From the NCBI RefSeq assembly GCF_029893805.1, contig NZ_JARXYP010000002.1, forward strand, positions 1,736,001-1,800,000: 64,000 bases of DNA, in the 5' to 3' direction. Below the pieces are notes generated by a model that was not told the DNA's origin, made no database searches, and worked only from the letters and a program-made list of their open reading frames with translations. This document shows, in pieces, positions 33,768 through 42,073 of the stretch. The stretch comes from Streptomyces sp. SAI-135. Lineage in GTDB: Bacteria > Actinomycetota > Actinomycetes > Streptomycetales > Streptomycetaceae. Numbering within the stretch: the first letter of the stretch is position 1; every line of letters begins with the position of its first letter. The position numbers and the translations under genes were made by a program.

Positions 33768-34531
33768 CCTCGCGGATACGCCACCCCTACCTCGACCATC
33801 CCGGCCCCATCCCCTTCGCCCACCGGGGCGGGGCGGCGGACGGCCTGGAGAACACCGCGTCGCAGTTCCGGCGGGCGGTCGAGGCGGGCTACCGGTATCT
33901 GGAGACCGACGTCCACGCCACCGCGGACGGCAAGCTGGTCGCCTTCCACGACACGACTCTGGACCGGGTGACCGACGGGGCGGGCCGGATAGCGGACCTG
34001 CCCTGGGCGGAGGTACGGCACGCGCGCGTGGCGGGCAGGGAACCGGTGCCGCTGTTCGAGGAGCTCCTGGAGACCTTTCCCGAGGCGCGCTGGAATGTCG
34101 ACGTCAAGGACGAGCCCGCCCTGCGGCCGCTCCTGGACCTCCTCGAGCGCACCGGCGCCTGGGACCGGATCTGCGTGGGCTCCTTCTCCGAGGCACGGGT
34201 GATGCGCGCCCAGCGGCTGGCCGGGCCGCGCCTGGCGACGTCGTACGGCACCCGGGGGGTGCTCAACCTGCGACTGCGGTCCTGGGGAGTGCCGGCGGCA
34301 CTGCGCCGCTCGGCCGTCGCCGCCCAGGTGCCCGAGGCGCAGTCCGGCATCCAGGTGGTCGACCACCGCTTCGTGCGCGCCGCCCACGCGCGCGGGCTCC
34401 AGGTGCACGTGTGGACGGTGAACGAGCCCGATCGCATGCACCGGCTCCTGGACCTGGGAGTCGATGGCATCATGACCGATCACATCGACACACTGCGCAA
34501 GGTCATGGAGGACCGGGGCGTCTGGGTCTGA
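33764..34531 (+). CDS. Glycerophosphodiester phosphodiesterase
   Basis: A 255-residue GDPD-fold enzyme: HRGGAADGLENT holds the first catalytic His, ETDVHATADGKLVAFHD the metal-binding E/D and second His, and VWTVNEP the C-terminal signature. It splits glycerophosphodiesters to glycerol 3-phosphate and an alcohol. No signal peptide, so cytosolic. GTG 33764 overlaps the yczE-like stop and has GGGGAG upstream. It is probably co-transcribed with the YczE gene. Confidence 0.94.
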   Translation: MTSRIRHPYLDHPGPIPFAHRGGAADGLENTASQFRRAVEAGYRYLETDVHATADGKLVAFHDTTLDRVTDGAGRIADLPWAEVRHARVAGREPVPLFEELLETFPEARWNVDVKDEPALRPLLDLLERTGAWDRICVGSFSEARVMRAQRLAGPRLATSYGTRGVLNLRLRSWGVPAALRRSAVAAQVPEAQSGIQVVDHRFVRAAHARGLQVHVWTVNEPDRMHRLLDLGVDGIMTDHIDTLRKVMEDRGVWV

Positions 34532-34595
34532 CCCTGTCCGACCCGCCCGTTCCCCGGTCCGCGCACGGCACCTTCACGGGGAAGCGAGGGCACGG

Positions 34596-35951
34596 GTGGG
34601 TACCGACACCGTGCGGGCGGGCGCGGCGGACGAGGCCGCCGAGCGGCGGCGTGAACAGCGCGGCTGGTACTTCTACGACTGGGCGTGCTCCGTCTACTCG
34701 ACGAGCGTGCTCACCGTGTTCCTCGGTCCCTATCTGACCTCGGTCGCCAAGAACGCGGCGGACGGCGACGGCTATGTCCATCCGCTGGGCATCCCGGTGC
34801 GGGCCGGTTCCTTCTTCGCGTACTCGGTGTCCCTGTCGGTGGTCGTCGCCGTGCTGGTGATGCCCCTGGTGGGTGCCGCCGCCGACCGCGGCGGCCGCAA
34901 GAAGCCCCTCCTGGCTGCCGCCGCCTACACCGGGGCAGCCGCGACGACCGCCATGTTCTTCCTGGGCGGCGACCGCTATCTCCTCGGAGGCGTCCTGCTG
35001 GTCGTCGCGAACGCGGCGCAGTCCGTGGGGACGATGCTCTACAACTCCTACCTCCCGCAGATCGCCCCGCCCGAGGAGCGCGACGCCGTCTCCTCCAAGG
35101 GCTGGGCCTTCGGCTACGCGGCGGGCGCCCTGGTGCTGGTCGGGAACCTCGTGCTCTACATGGGCCACGACTCCTTCGGCCTCTCCGAAAGCGCCGCGGT
35201 CCGTATCTGCCTGGCCTCGGCGGGACTGTGGTGGGGCGCCTTCGCGCTGATTCCGCTCCGCCGGCTGCGCGACCGCCGCTCGTCCGCGCGCAAGGCCGAG
35301 GAGCCCACGGTCCCCGGCTTCCGGCAGCTCGCGGCCACTGTCCGCGACATGCGCCGCCACCCGCTCACCCTGGCCTTCCTGCTGGCGTACCTGATCTACA
35401 ACGACGGCATCCAGACCGTGATCTCCCAGGCGTCGGTCTACGGCTCCGAGGAACTGGACCTCGGGCAGTCGACGCTCATCGCGGCCGTGCTCCTGGTGCA
35501 GGTGCTCGCGGTGGCGGGAGCGCTGGCCCTGGGCCGGCTGGCCCGGACCCACGGGGCCAAGCGGACGATCCTCGGGTCACTGGTCGCCTGGGCGGTGATC
35601 CTGGGCGCCGGGTACTTCCTGCCCGCCGGCGCACCCGTGTGGTTCTTCGTCCTCGCGTCCGGCATCGGGCTCGTCCTGGGCGGCAGCCAGGCCCTGTCCC
35701 GCTCCCTGTTCTCGCATCTGGTCCCGCCCGGCAAGGAGGCCGAGTACTTCTCGGCGTACGAGATGAGCGACCGGGGCATGAGCTGGCTGGGGCCGCTGCT
35801 GTTCGGGATCACCTACCAGCTGACCGGAAGCTACCGGGACGCGATCATCTCGCTGGTGGCCTTCTTCGTCATCGGGTTCGCCCTGCTCGCGCGGGTTCCG
35901 GTGCGGCGGGCGATCGGCGACGCGGGCAATCCCGTACCCGAAAGGATTTAG
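34596..35951 (+). CDS. UMF1-type MFS transporter
   Basis: A 451-residue permease with 12 membrane helices, of the UMF1/Atg22-like branch of MFS. The opening RGWYFYDWACSVYSTSVLTV and the middle YNDGIQTVISQASVYG are typical. Bacterial members are of unknown substrate. GTG start at 34596. A 64-bp gap separates it from the GDPD gene on the same strand, so co-transcription is possible. Confidence 0.88.
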   Translation: MGTDTVRAGAADEAAERRREQRGWYFYDWACSVYSTSVLTVFLGPYLTSVAKNAADGDGYVHPLGIPVRAGSFFAYSVSLSVVVAVLVMPLVGAAADRGGRKKPLLAAAAYTGAAATTAMFFLGGDRYLLGGVLLVVANAAQSVGTMLYNSYLPQIAPPEERDAVSSKGWAFGYAAGALVLVGNLVLYMGHDSFGLSESAAVRICLASAGLWWGAFALIPLRRLRDRRSSARKAEEPTVPGFRQLAATVRDMRRHPLTLAFLLAYLIYNDGIQTVISQASVYGSEELDLGQSTLIAAVLLVQVLAVAGALALGRLARTHGAKRTILGSLVAWAVILGAGYFLPAGAPVWFFVLASGIGLVLGGSQALSRSLFSHLVPPGKEAEYFSAYEMSDRGMSWLGPLLFGITYQLTGSYRDAIISLVAFFVIGFALLARVPVRRAIGDAGNPVPERI

Positions 35952-36037
35952 CGTTCAACACCAAAGCGCTGTAGTGTACGCGTTTGGCCTGCCAGGCGTA
36001 CCGTTACTGCGCGTCAAAGATGTCGAAACGCTGGGTG

Positions 36038-36055
36038 ACATCTGCTAGCAGATGT
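36038..36055. promoter_or_regulatory. Perfect 18-bp palindrome upstream of rbpA
   Basis: ACATCTGCTAGCAGATGT, a perfect dyad, flanked by GTG/GAC. It lies about 165 bp before rbpA and 87 bp after the UMF1 transporter. Regulator unknown; it could also end the upstream transcript. Confidence 0.55.
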
Positions 36056-36131
36056 GACAAACCGGGCGCTGGTGGGTACAACAAGGGGCGGCTACGACGG
36101 CGACGCATTGCCCGGGACGGGACCCGGAACG

Positions 36132-36157
36132 GGAATCTTTACCGCCGACCGGACGTT
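36132..36157 (+). promoter_or_regulatory. SigR-type promoter of rbpA
   Basis: GGAAT (36132-36136), exactly 18 bp, then GTT (36155-36157). This fits the SigR consensus GGAAT-N18-GTT. It lies 63 bp before the rbpA start, consistent with the known thiol-stress control of rbpA in Streptomyces. Confidence 0.85.
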
Positions 36158-36219
36158 GACCGGTATGACGACGACAGCGACACCTGTCCTGTGGGCGACA
36201 AGCCCGGGAGGCACGATTC

Positions 36220-36594
36220 ATGAGTGAGCGAGCTCTTCGCGGCACGCGCCTCGTGGTGACCAGCTACGAGACGGACCGCGGCATCGACCTGGCCCCGCGC
36301 CAGGCCGTGGAGTACGCATGCGAGAAGGGGCACCGCTTCGAGATGCCCTTCTCGGTCGAGGCGGAGATCCCGCCGGAGTGGGAGTGCAAGGTCTGCGGGG
36401 CGCAGGCACTCCTCGTGGACGGCGACGGCCCTGAAGAGAAGAAGGCCAAGCCCGCGCGTACGCATTGGGACATGCTGATGGAGCGACGCACCCGAGAGGA
36501 ACTCGAAGAGGTTCTCGAGGAGCGTCTGGCGGTTCTGCGTTCCGGCGCGATGAACATCGCTGTTCATCCCCGGGACAGCCGCAAGTCGGCCTGA
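36220..36594 (+). CDS. rbpA: RNA polymerase-binding protein RbpA
   Basis: A 124-residue actinobacterial RNA polymerase-binding protein that stabilises promoter complexes with the principal sigma factor. The core domain carries zinc-type residues C34, H38, C56 and C59 (YACEKGHRF ... WECKVCG). The basic linker (KKAKPARTHWDMLMERRTRE) leads into the sigma-interacting C-terminal helix. Length and sequence match the Streptomyces protein closely. A SigR-type promoter precedes it and a 21-bp hairpin follows. Confidence 0.97.
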   Translation: MSERALRGTRLVVTSYETDRGIDLAPRQAVEYACEKGHRFEMPFSVEAEIPPEWECKVCGAQALLVDGDGPEEKKAKPARTHWDMLMERRTREELEEVLEERLAVLRSGAMNIAVHPRDSRKSA

Positions 36595-36616
36595 GCGGGA
36601 AACAGCGCATACAAGT

Positions 36617-36659
36617 AACCGCGGGCGCGGTACGTGACTCACGTACCGCGCCCGCGGTT
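36617..36659. terminator. Long perfect hairpin terminator, rbpA / fxsA
   Basis: Perfect 21-bp inverted repeat (36617-36637 and 36639-36659, one base between), followed by TTTCG. It lies between convergent rbpA and fxsA and suits both directions. Confidence 0.9.
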
Positions 36660-36679
36660 TCGTGCTGCCCGCGCCCGCC

Positions 36680-37249
36680 TCAGCGGGTGAGCGGAGGCTT
36701 CCGGTCCTGCGGGGTGTCCCGCGGCCCGTCGTGCGCGTCGCGGATGACCTCGCCCCGGACCACCTTGCCGTCGGGGTGGTGGATCCTGGCCTGCTGGAAG
36801 GCGTCCCCCAGGGTGCCCGGAGCGGCCGCGCGGAGCCTGCGGTCGAAGGTGCGCTCGGCGTAGCGGCCGACCGCCTTCTGGACCGGCGGGATCAGCAGGA
36901 GCAGGCCCACCGCGTCGGAGAGCAGGCCGGGGATCATCAGGAGCAGGCCGCCCAGCATCATCAGGCCGTTGCCCGAGCTGCCGGAGCCCGAGGGGGCGCC
37001 GCCGCGCTGGAGCGCCTCGTTCAGGTTCTGGAAGGCGCGGCGGCCGGCCCGCTTGATGACCACCGAGCCGAGCACGAAGCCGGCGACCAGCAGCAGGAAC
37101 ACCGCGAATCCGCTCGCCGCGCCGGCGACCACGGTCAGCAGCCAGATCTCCAGCACCAGCCAGGCGGCGACGCCCAGCGGCAGGAAGGTGCGCGTACGGG
37201 AACGGCGGGGCCGGGCGGGGTACGGGGAGGTCGGAGCGCCTGTCGTCAT
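36680..37249 (-). CDS. fxsA: FxsA-family membrane protein
   Basis: A 189-residue FxsA protein. It has two N-terminal membrane helices, then the family core (GSVVIKRAGRRAFQNLNEAL) with a third hydrophobic segment GLMMLGGLLLMIPGLLSD and LLLLIPPVQKAVGR. E. coli FxsA lessens exclusion of phage T7 by the F plasmid; the general function is unknown. ATG 37249. It is convergent with rbpA, sharing a strong hairpin. Confidence 0.92.
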   Translation of the reverse strand: MTTGAPTSPYPARPRRSRTRTFLPLGVAAWLVLEIWLLTVVAGAASGFAVFLLLVAGFVLGSVVIKRAGRRAFQNLNEALQRGGAPSGSGSSGNGLMMLGGLLLMIPGLLSDAVGLLLLIPPVQKAVGRYAERTFDRRLRAAAPGTLGDAFQQARIHHPDGKVVRGEVIRDAHDGPRDTPQDRKPPLTR

Positions 37250-37321
37250 GCGTCCAGTGTGCCTGGCCGCGGCTCAGCACGGCATAAGGGACCGATCGAC
37301 CGCGCCGGTGCGGCCGTCGGG

Positions 37322-38116
37322 CTAGGGCTGTGCGCGCTTTCCCCGCGCGGTGATCCTGCCGACCCGCTCCCCCACGCCCCAGGTGGTGACCCGCCACAGG
37401 GCCTCCACGAGGATGTCGCGGCTCATCTTGGAGTCGCCGAGTTCGCGCTCGACGAAGGTGATCGGCACCTCGACGACGTGGTAGCCGGCCTTGACCGCGC
37501 GGCGGGCGAGGTCGACCTGGAAGCAGTAGCCCTGGGAGGCGACGTCGTCGAGGCCGAGGCCTTCGAGGGCCTCGCGGCGGAAGGCGCGGTAGCCGCCCGT
37601 GATGTCCTTCAGGGGCAGGTCGAGGGCGACGCGCGAGTAGAGGCTGCCGCCGCGGGAGATGAACTCGCGGGACTTCGGCCAGTTCACGACCCGGCCGCCG
37701 GGTACCCAGCGGGAGCCGAGGACCAGGTCGGCGCTCTTGAGGGCGGTCAGCAGCCGGGGCAGTTCCTCGGGCTGGTGGGAGCCGTCGGCGTCCATCTCGA
37801 CCAGGACGCCGTACCCGTGCTCAAGGCCCCAGCGGAAGCCCGCGAGGTAGGCGGCGCCGAGGCCCTCCTTGCCCTTGCGGTGCAGGACCTGGACGTGGTC
37901 GTCGGTGGCGGCGAGTTCGTCGGCGAGCTTGCCGGTGCCGTCGGGGCTGTTGTCGTCGGCCACGAGGACGTGCGCCTCGGGGACGGCCTTGCGCACCCGG
38001 CCGACGACGGCCTTGATGTTCTCCGCCTCGTTGTAGGTCGGAATGATCACCAACGCCGTGCCGAGCGGGCCGAATCGCCTCTCCTGGCCCGTGTGGGTCC
38101 CGTCGCCGTCGTTCAC
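37322..38116 (-). CDS. ppm1: Polyprenol monophosphomannose synthase
   Basis: A 264-residue GT2-family enzyme that transfers mannose from GDP-mannose to polyprenyl phosphate, giving the donor for protein O-mannosylation and mannolipids. GT-A motifs are seen: VIIPTYNEAENI, VADDNSPDGTG, VEMDADGSHQPEEL (DxD) and GGYRAFRREALEGL. It lacks the membrane domain found fused in some mycobacterial homologues, so it is peripheral. It stands alone, 72 bp behind fxsA on the same strand. Confidence 0.93.
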   Translation of the reverse strand: MNDGDGTHTGQERRFGPLGTALVIIPTYNEAENIKAVVGRVRKAVPEAHVLVADDNSPDGTGKLADELAATDDHVQVLHRKGKEGLGAAYLAGFRWGLEHGYGVLVEMDADGSHQPEELPRLLTALKSADLVLGSRWVPGGRVVNWPKSREFISRGGSLYSRVALDLPLKDITGGYRAFRREALEGLGLDDVASQGYCFQVDLARRAVKAGYHVVEVPITFVERELGDSKMSRDILVEALWRVTTWGVGERVGRITARGKRAQP

Positions 38117-38665
38117 CGCTGCCCCTTCGACTCATTGCGCAGGCGTCCACCATAGTGCGCGCGGCCTGCGATGACGTGACAAGGCGTTCGTATGCTGGTG
38201 TCGTTTCCACAAAAGCGGGGTAAGAATCCCATTTTTGCCGCCGTGGCGGAATCTCCGCCTCCTGCGGATGGGGGCCCGGCGCCCTTCGGGCCGACCTGGG
38301 GCCCGCTGGCTGCGGGTCGACCGAAAGCCGTTGTCTACTGAGCGCCCGGGCCCCACCCGGGTCACACCTCCCCGGCCGGACGGAACGTTCCCGCGCCGTG
38401 GCGCGAGCGCTGAGCCTGGCTCCCAGTGGCGGTGTTCCGGTGCGGCACACCGTCCCTGACCCAGCGGCGCTGCGACGACTGGGCGGAGGTTTCCGCGGTC
38501 GGGCGTCCGGTGGTGGACCCGGCCGAACCTACCGGCCCCCTGCCGTCGGCTGTCAACAGTCGTTCCACCTGCGCATCTTCCGTCAATGCCCTGGTCAGGG
38601 CAGAGGATGCGCAGGTCGCGCGACAGCGGGGCGGCGGGTGATCGGCACCGCGCCACCCGCACAGA
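38117..38665. other. Long intergenic region with nested hairpins
   Basis: 549 bp with no convincing gene on either strand. It holds the ppm1 promoter and the end of the amidohydrolase transcript. A compound hairpin lies at 38567-38616 (listed separately). The rest shows nothing identifiable. Confidence 0.5.
38567..38616. terminator. Nested stem-loop behind the amidohydrolase gene
   Basis: Outer arms ACCTGCGCATC (38567-38577) and GATGCGCAGGT (38606-38616) are perfect 11-bp complements. They enclose a second perfect hairpin TGCCCTG-GT-CAGGGCA (38587-38602). It could be a terminator for the minus-strand amidohydrolase or part of an RNA. Confidence 0.55.
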
Positions 38666-40261
38666 TCACTCGCCCGGCCGTACGAAGACCGTCCGTCCGC
38701 CGACCACGGTGCGCAGGCAGACGGGCAGGTCACGGCCGGGGGTCAGGTCGGGCAGGCCGGGGGTGCCGGAGCGGGGGTCGGTGGACCAGCGGGCCACCCG
38801 GTCGTCGGGGGCCTGCACGACCAGCTCCTCGGTGCGCCACACGGCGTAGTCGGCGGGGGCACCGGGCACCAGGACGCCCGCGTCGTCCCGGCCGATCGCC
38901 CGCCAGCCGCCGCGGGTGTGCGCGGTGAAGGCGGCGCGCACGGAGACGCGGTGCTCGGGAGTGCGGTGGAAGGCGGCCGCCCGGACCGTGCCCCACGGGT
39001 CGAGCGGGGTGACGGGGCTGTCGGAGCCGAAGGCCAGCGGGACGCCGGCCCGCAGGAGGGCCGCGAAGGGGTTCAGACGCCTCGCCCGCTCCCGGCCGAG
39101 GCGCCGGGCGTACATGCCGTCCTCGCCGCCCCACAGGGCGTCGAAGGCGGGCTGGACGGAGGCGGTCAGCCCCAGCTCGGCGAAGGCGGCGATGGTCTCG
39201 GGGGTGAGCATCTCGACGTGCTCGACGCGGTGCCGGGCGGCGCGGACGCGGGCGAGGCCGAGCTTCTCCGCGGCGGCACGGACGCCCTCGACCACGGCGG
39301 TCACGGCCGCGTCGCCGATGGCGTGGAAGCCGGCCTGGAGGCCCGCCTCGGTGCAGGCGACGACATGGGCGGCCACGGCCGCGGCGTCCAGGTAGGCGAG
39401 TCCGGTGTGGCCGGCGTCGGTGTACGGCTCGTGCAGGCACGCGGTGTGCGAGCCGAGGGCGCCGTCCACGAAGAGGTCCCCGGCGGCGCCGAGCGCGCCG
39501 AGCTCACGCGCCCTGGCCACCCCTTCGTCGCCCTGCTCGGCCCAGTAGCCGACGACCCGCGGGCCGGCCTCCCGCTCGGCGAGTCGCAGGAGACCCGTGA
39601 AGTCGTCCTCCGAGGAGATCTCGGGCCCTGCGCATTCGTGAACGGTCCCGATGCCGAGGGATGCGGCACGGGCGAGGGCGGCGCGTTGCGCCTGCGCGCG
39701 CTGGGCCGGGGAGACGGAGGCGAGGGCCTTCGAGCGGACCGTGTGGTGGTCGTCGGCCGTGAGGGGGCCGTCCACCGCTTGGAGGGTCGTCATGTCGAGC
39801 AGTGCCGTCGTCACCACGGCCGAGTGGACGTCGATGCGGCTCAGATAGAGGGGACGGCCGCCGGCGGCCTCGTCGAGCTCCGCGCGCGTGGGCGGTCGGT
39901 TGCCGGGCCAGCGGGCGGCGTCCCAGCCGTGGCCCAGGAGGACGGAGTCGTCGGGGCGGGCGGCGGCGAACTCCCGTACGAGGGCCAGGGCGGCGTCCAG
40001 GGAGGGCGCGTCGGACAGGTCGAGGCCGGTCAGCGCGAGGCCCGTCGCGGTGGTGTGCACATGTGCGTCGGTGAACGCGGGGGTGACCAGAGCGCCGTCC
40101 AGATCCACGACCTCCTCGACGCCGTCGGCGAAGGCGTCGGCGGCGCCCTCCGAGCCGACCCAGGCGACTTGGCCTCGCTCCACGACCATCGCCGTGGCGA
40201 ACGGGTCGGCGGGGCTGTGTACCTCGCCTCGGCGCAGGAGGACGGTCTTCGGTTCACTCAT
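38666..40261 (-). CDS. Amidohydrolase (YtcJ/Amidohydro_3 family)
   Basis: A 531-residue metal-dependent amidohydrolase. The beta-1 metal motif is FTDAHVHTTATGLAL; later motifs are GFHAIGDAAV, HRVEHVEML and FGSDSPVTPLDPW (metal Asp). The N-terminal and C-terminal beta-sandwich parts are complete. YtcJ-like enzymes are of unknown substrate, acting on cyclic amides or similar bonds. No signal peptide. It stands alone between Lrp and ppm1 on the minus strand. Confidence 0.9.
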   Translation of the reverse strand: MSEPKTVLLRRGEVHSPADPFATAMVVERGQVAWVGSEGAADAFADGVEEVVDLDGALVTPAFTDAHVHTTATGLALTGLDLSDAPSLDAALALVREFAAARPDDSVLLGHGWDAARWPGNRPPTRAELDEAAGGRPLYLSRIDVHSAVVTTALLDMTTLQAVDGPLTADDHHTVRSKALASVSPAQRAQAQRAALARAASLGIGTVHECAGPEISSEDDFTGLLRLAEREAGPRVVGYWAEQGDEGVARARELGALGAAGDLFVDGALGSHTACLHEPYTDAGHTGLAYLDAAAVAAHVVACTEAGLQAGFHAIGDAAVTAVVEGVRAAAEKLGLARVRAARHRVEHVEMLTPETIAAFAELGLTASVQPAFDALWGGEDGMYARRLGRERARRLNPFAALLRAGVPLAFGSDSPVTPLDPWGTVRAAAFHRTPEHRVSVRAAFTAHTRGGWRAIGRDDAGVLVPGAPADYAVWRTEELVVQAPDDRVARWSTDPRSGTPGLPDLTPGRDLPVCLRTVVGGRTVFVRPGE

Positions 40262-40298
40262 GGGGACAGTTTCGCAGGGGGCTGCGCGCGGCAGGGCT

Positions 40299-40362
40299 GC
40301 GGGTCGATGGCCGGTACCGGGACGTCGTGGCTGGTCGAACAGTTCCCGGCACCCCTGAGGAG
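40299..40362 (+). repeat. Dispersed intergenic repeat, copy D (degenerate)
   Basis: GGCTGGTCGAACAGTTCCCG followed by GCACCCCTGAGG matches the core of the other copies with several changes. It lies between the Lrp gene end and the amidohydrolase start (both minus strand). Confidence 0.6.
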
Positions 40363-40379
40363 CCGTGGCGCCCGTGGGG

Positions 40380-40820
40380 TCAGATGCGCGGCGGTCTGGC
40401 CTCGTACGGGGTGGACAGCACGACCGTGGTGCGGGTCGAGACGCCCGCCAGCGACCTCAGGCGGGCCAGCAGCTCCTCCAGCTCGTGGGGGGTCGCCACC
40501 CGCACCTTCAGGATGTAGTTCTCGTCGCCCGCGACGCTGTGGCACGCCTCGATCTCGGGGACGCCCTTCAGGCGGTCCGCGATGTCGTCGGGGGCGCTGG
40601 GGTCGAACGGTTTGACCGAGATGAAGGCGGTCATGGGCAGGCCCACCGCCTCGGGGTCGACCACCGCGGCGTACCCGCGGATGACACCCCGCTGCTCCAG
40701 CCGGCGCACCCTCTGGTGCACGGCCGAGGTGGACAGGCCCGTGGCCTTGCCCAGGTCCGTGTAACTCATCCGCCCGTCCTTGACGAGCAGCTGCACGATT
40801 TGTCGGTCCAGCTCCTCCAT
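40380..40820 (-). CDS. Lrp/AsnC-family regulator
   Basis: A 146-residue feast/famine regulator. The N-terminal HTH (MSYTDLGKATGLSTSAVHQRVRRLEQRG) is followed by a RAM ligand domain (VPEIEACHSVAGDENYILKVRV). It binds DNA as an oligomer and usually senses an amino acid. ATG 40820 begins at the conserved ELDRQIVQLL helix; upstream in-frame starts are implausible. Divergent from the zinc-ribbon-like gene at 41089. Confidence 0.92.
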   Translation of the reverse strand: MEELDRQIVQLLVKDGRMSYTDLGKATGLSTSAVHQRVRRLEQRGVIRGYAAVVDPEAVGLPMTAFISVKPFDPSAPDDIADRLKGVPEIEACHSVAGDENYILKVRVATPHELEELLARLRSLAGVSTRTTVVLSTPYEARPPRI

Positions 40821-41088
40821 GGCGCAAGAACCTACAGTGCGCCTGATCTCCTCCGATACCTGAGCGCCCCAGGTCATGCCCGGTTCGTGATGCGACCGAG
40901 AAGTGCCTGTGAGCCGCCTGAGGGACAAAACGACCGCCAGGGGCATCTGCGAGGGGCATGTGACGAAGGCCACACCCCTGCGAGAGCCTCCGTGATGTTC
41001 TCGTGATTACCGCCATGGCGGGACGGGAAGTGCTTGCTGTGGTCGAGGCCGCAGTGCCTTCACGGCCCAGCCCGAGGGGGAGAACCCA

Positions 41089-41523
41089 ATGCAGAGTCTT
41101 CAGCGCCCTGGTCGTACCGCGCCCAAGCGCCTCCAGGCGGTTGTCGAGTCCGAGCCGGAGGGCGTCGAACCCGACGCCCTCGACGACGACTTCGACGCCT
41201 ACGACACCTTCGAGATGTACCGGGTGATCTGCCCGGACTGCGCGCAGCCCATCGCCCTGCTGGCGGACGAGGAGGTGCTGCCGGAGCACGCGCTGTGCGC
41301 CTCGCCGTGGAATCCGTTCGGCCTCACCGTCTGCGCCGGTACGGGTCGCAAGGCGTCCGAGGCGCGGTCGGCGGACGAGTCCGCCGAGCCCCAGGAGCAG
41401 GACACCGCCCTGCTGTTGACGCTCCCGCAGGGACTCGACTGGCGGACCCAGCCGTTCTCGCACGTCGGCGGACCGGGTTCGCGCCCCATGCGCGTGCCGG
41501 TGATGCGCCGCCAGGCCGCCTGA
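41089..41523 (+). CDS. Conserved protein with CPxC zinc-ribbon-like motif
   Basis: A 144-residue unrecognised protein. An acidic N-terminal segment (ESEPEGVEPDALDDDFDAYD) precedes CPDCAQPIALLADEEVLPEH and then two single cysteines (ALCASPW, VCAGTG). The four cysteines could bind zinc. The C-terminus is basic. The ATG at 41089 has GGGGGAGAA about 5 nt upstream. No partner gene; function unknown. Confidence 0.75.
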   Translation: MQSLQRPGRTAPKRLQAVVESEPEGVEPDALDDDFDAYDTFEMYRVICPDCAQPIALLADEEVLPEHALCASPWNPFGLTVCAGTGRKASEARSADESAEPQEQDTALLLTLPQGLDWRTQPFSHVGGPGSRPMRVPVMRRQAA

Positions 41524-41533
41524 GCCGGTTCGC

Positions 41534-41699
41534 TCAATCCCCGTAGCTGCCCTGCACCATGGCCCGCAGGCTGCCGTGGTGCAGGATCAGTGTGTCCGGG
41601 TCCGCCGGCACGGCGACTTCGCCGAAGTGCGCCTGCCGGTAGGCGATGCGCAGCATGACCGGGGTACTCGTCGAGCGGTACGGGGCGGTCGTCGGTCAT
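41534..41699 (-). pseudogene. Small gene with an apparent +1 frameshift
   Basis: ATG 41699 has a strong GGGAGG site and begins MTDDRPVPLDEYP. The same frame then turns into a 168-residue antisense shadow of the neighbouring gene. In the next frame, from 41656 to the stop at 41534, the protein continues in normal style: MLRIAYRQAHFGEVAVPADP, ending MVQGSYGD. Removing one C from the CCCC run at codons 12-13 joins both into a 54-residue protein. Either the gene is broken, the assembly has one extra C, or the shift is programmed. Function unknown. Confidence 0.6.
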
Positions 41700-41836
41700 G
41701 GCCAACCTCCCTGCCGGCGGTTGGCTGACGGTACGTCAGACCGCTGCGGGTGACCAGATGTTCGGCCGGACGTCCGCGAACTCACGCTCGATTGCGGACA
41801 CCGTGACCCGGCCACCGGCTCCCGCGTTGCCCCGGT

Positions 41837-42073
41837 ATGACCCGTACGTATGCACCGGTCGCCGAATCGGTTCCGCCGAACCCGTCACCCTTCCGTCCGG
41901 CTCCGCCGCCACCGCAGGACCCGCCCATCTACCGGGACCTGATGCGCACCTGGGCGAGCGGCGGGCGCACGCTGCCGGGGCGCCACGACCCGGAGTGGGT
42001 ACGGCTCGCGGCGCCGCAGGTCAGGCCCGGTCAGTTCAGCGCGTCTCCGGACCTGCCAGGTGACGGGCGATGA
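41837..42073 (+). CDS. Small hypothetical protein
   Basis: 78 residues: a Pro-rich N-terminus, then a more protein-like C-terminus (IYRDLMRTWASGGRTLPGRHDPEWVRLAAP). It has no recognised domain. It overlaps the end of the convergent acyl-CoA dehydrogenase by 38 bp. Codon bias is acceptable for a real gene, but no ribosome site is clear. Confidence 0.5.
   Translation: MTRTYAPVAESVPPNPSPFRPAPPPPQDPPIYRDLMRTWASGGRTLPGRHDPEWVRLAAPQVRPGQFSASPDLPGDGR

Noticed and set aside
38426..38641. Small plus-strand ORF in the ppm1-amidohydrolase gap
   Set aside because: No ribosome site, atypical composition, and it crosses the hairpin region.
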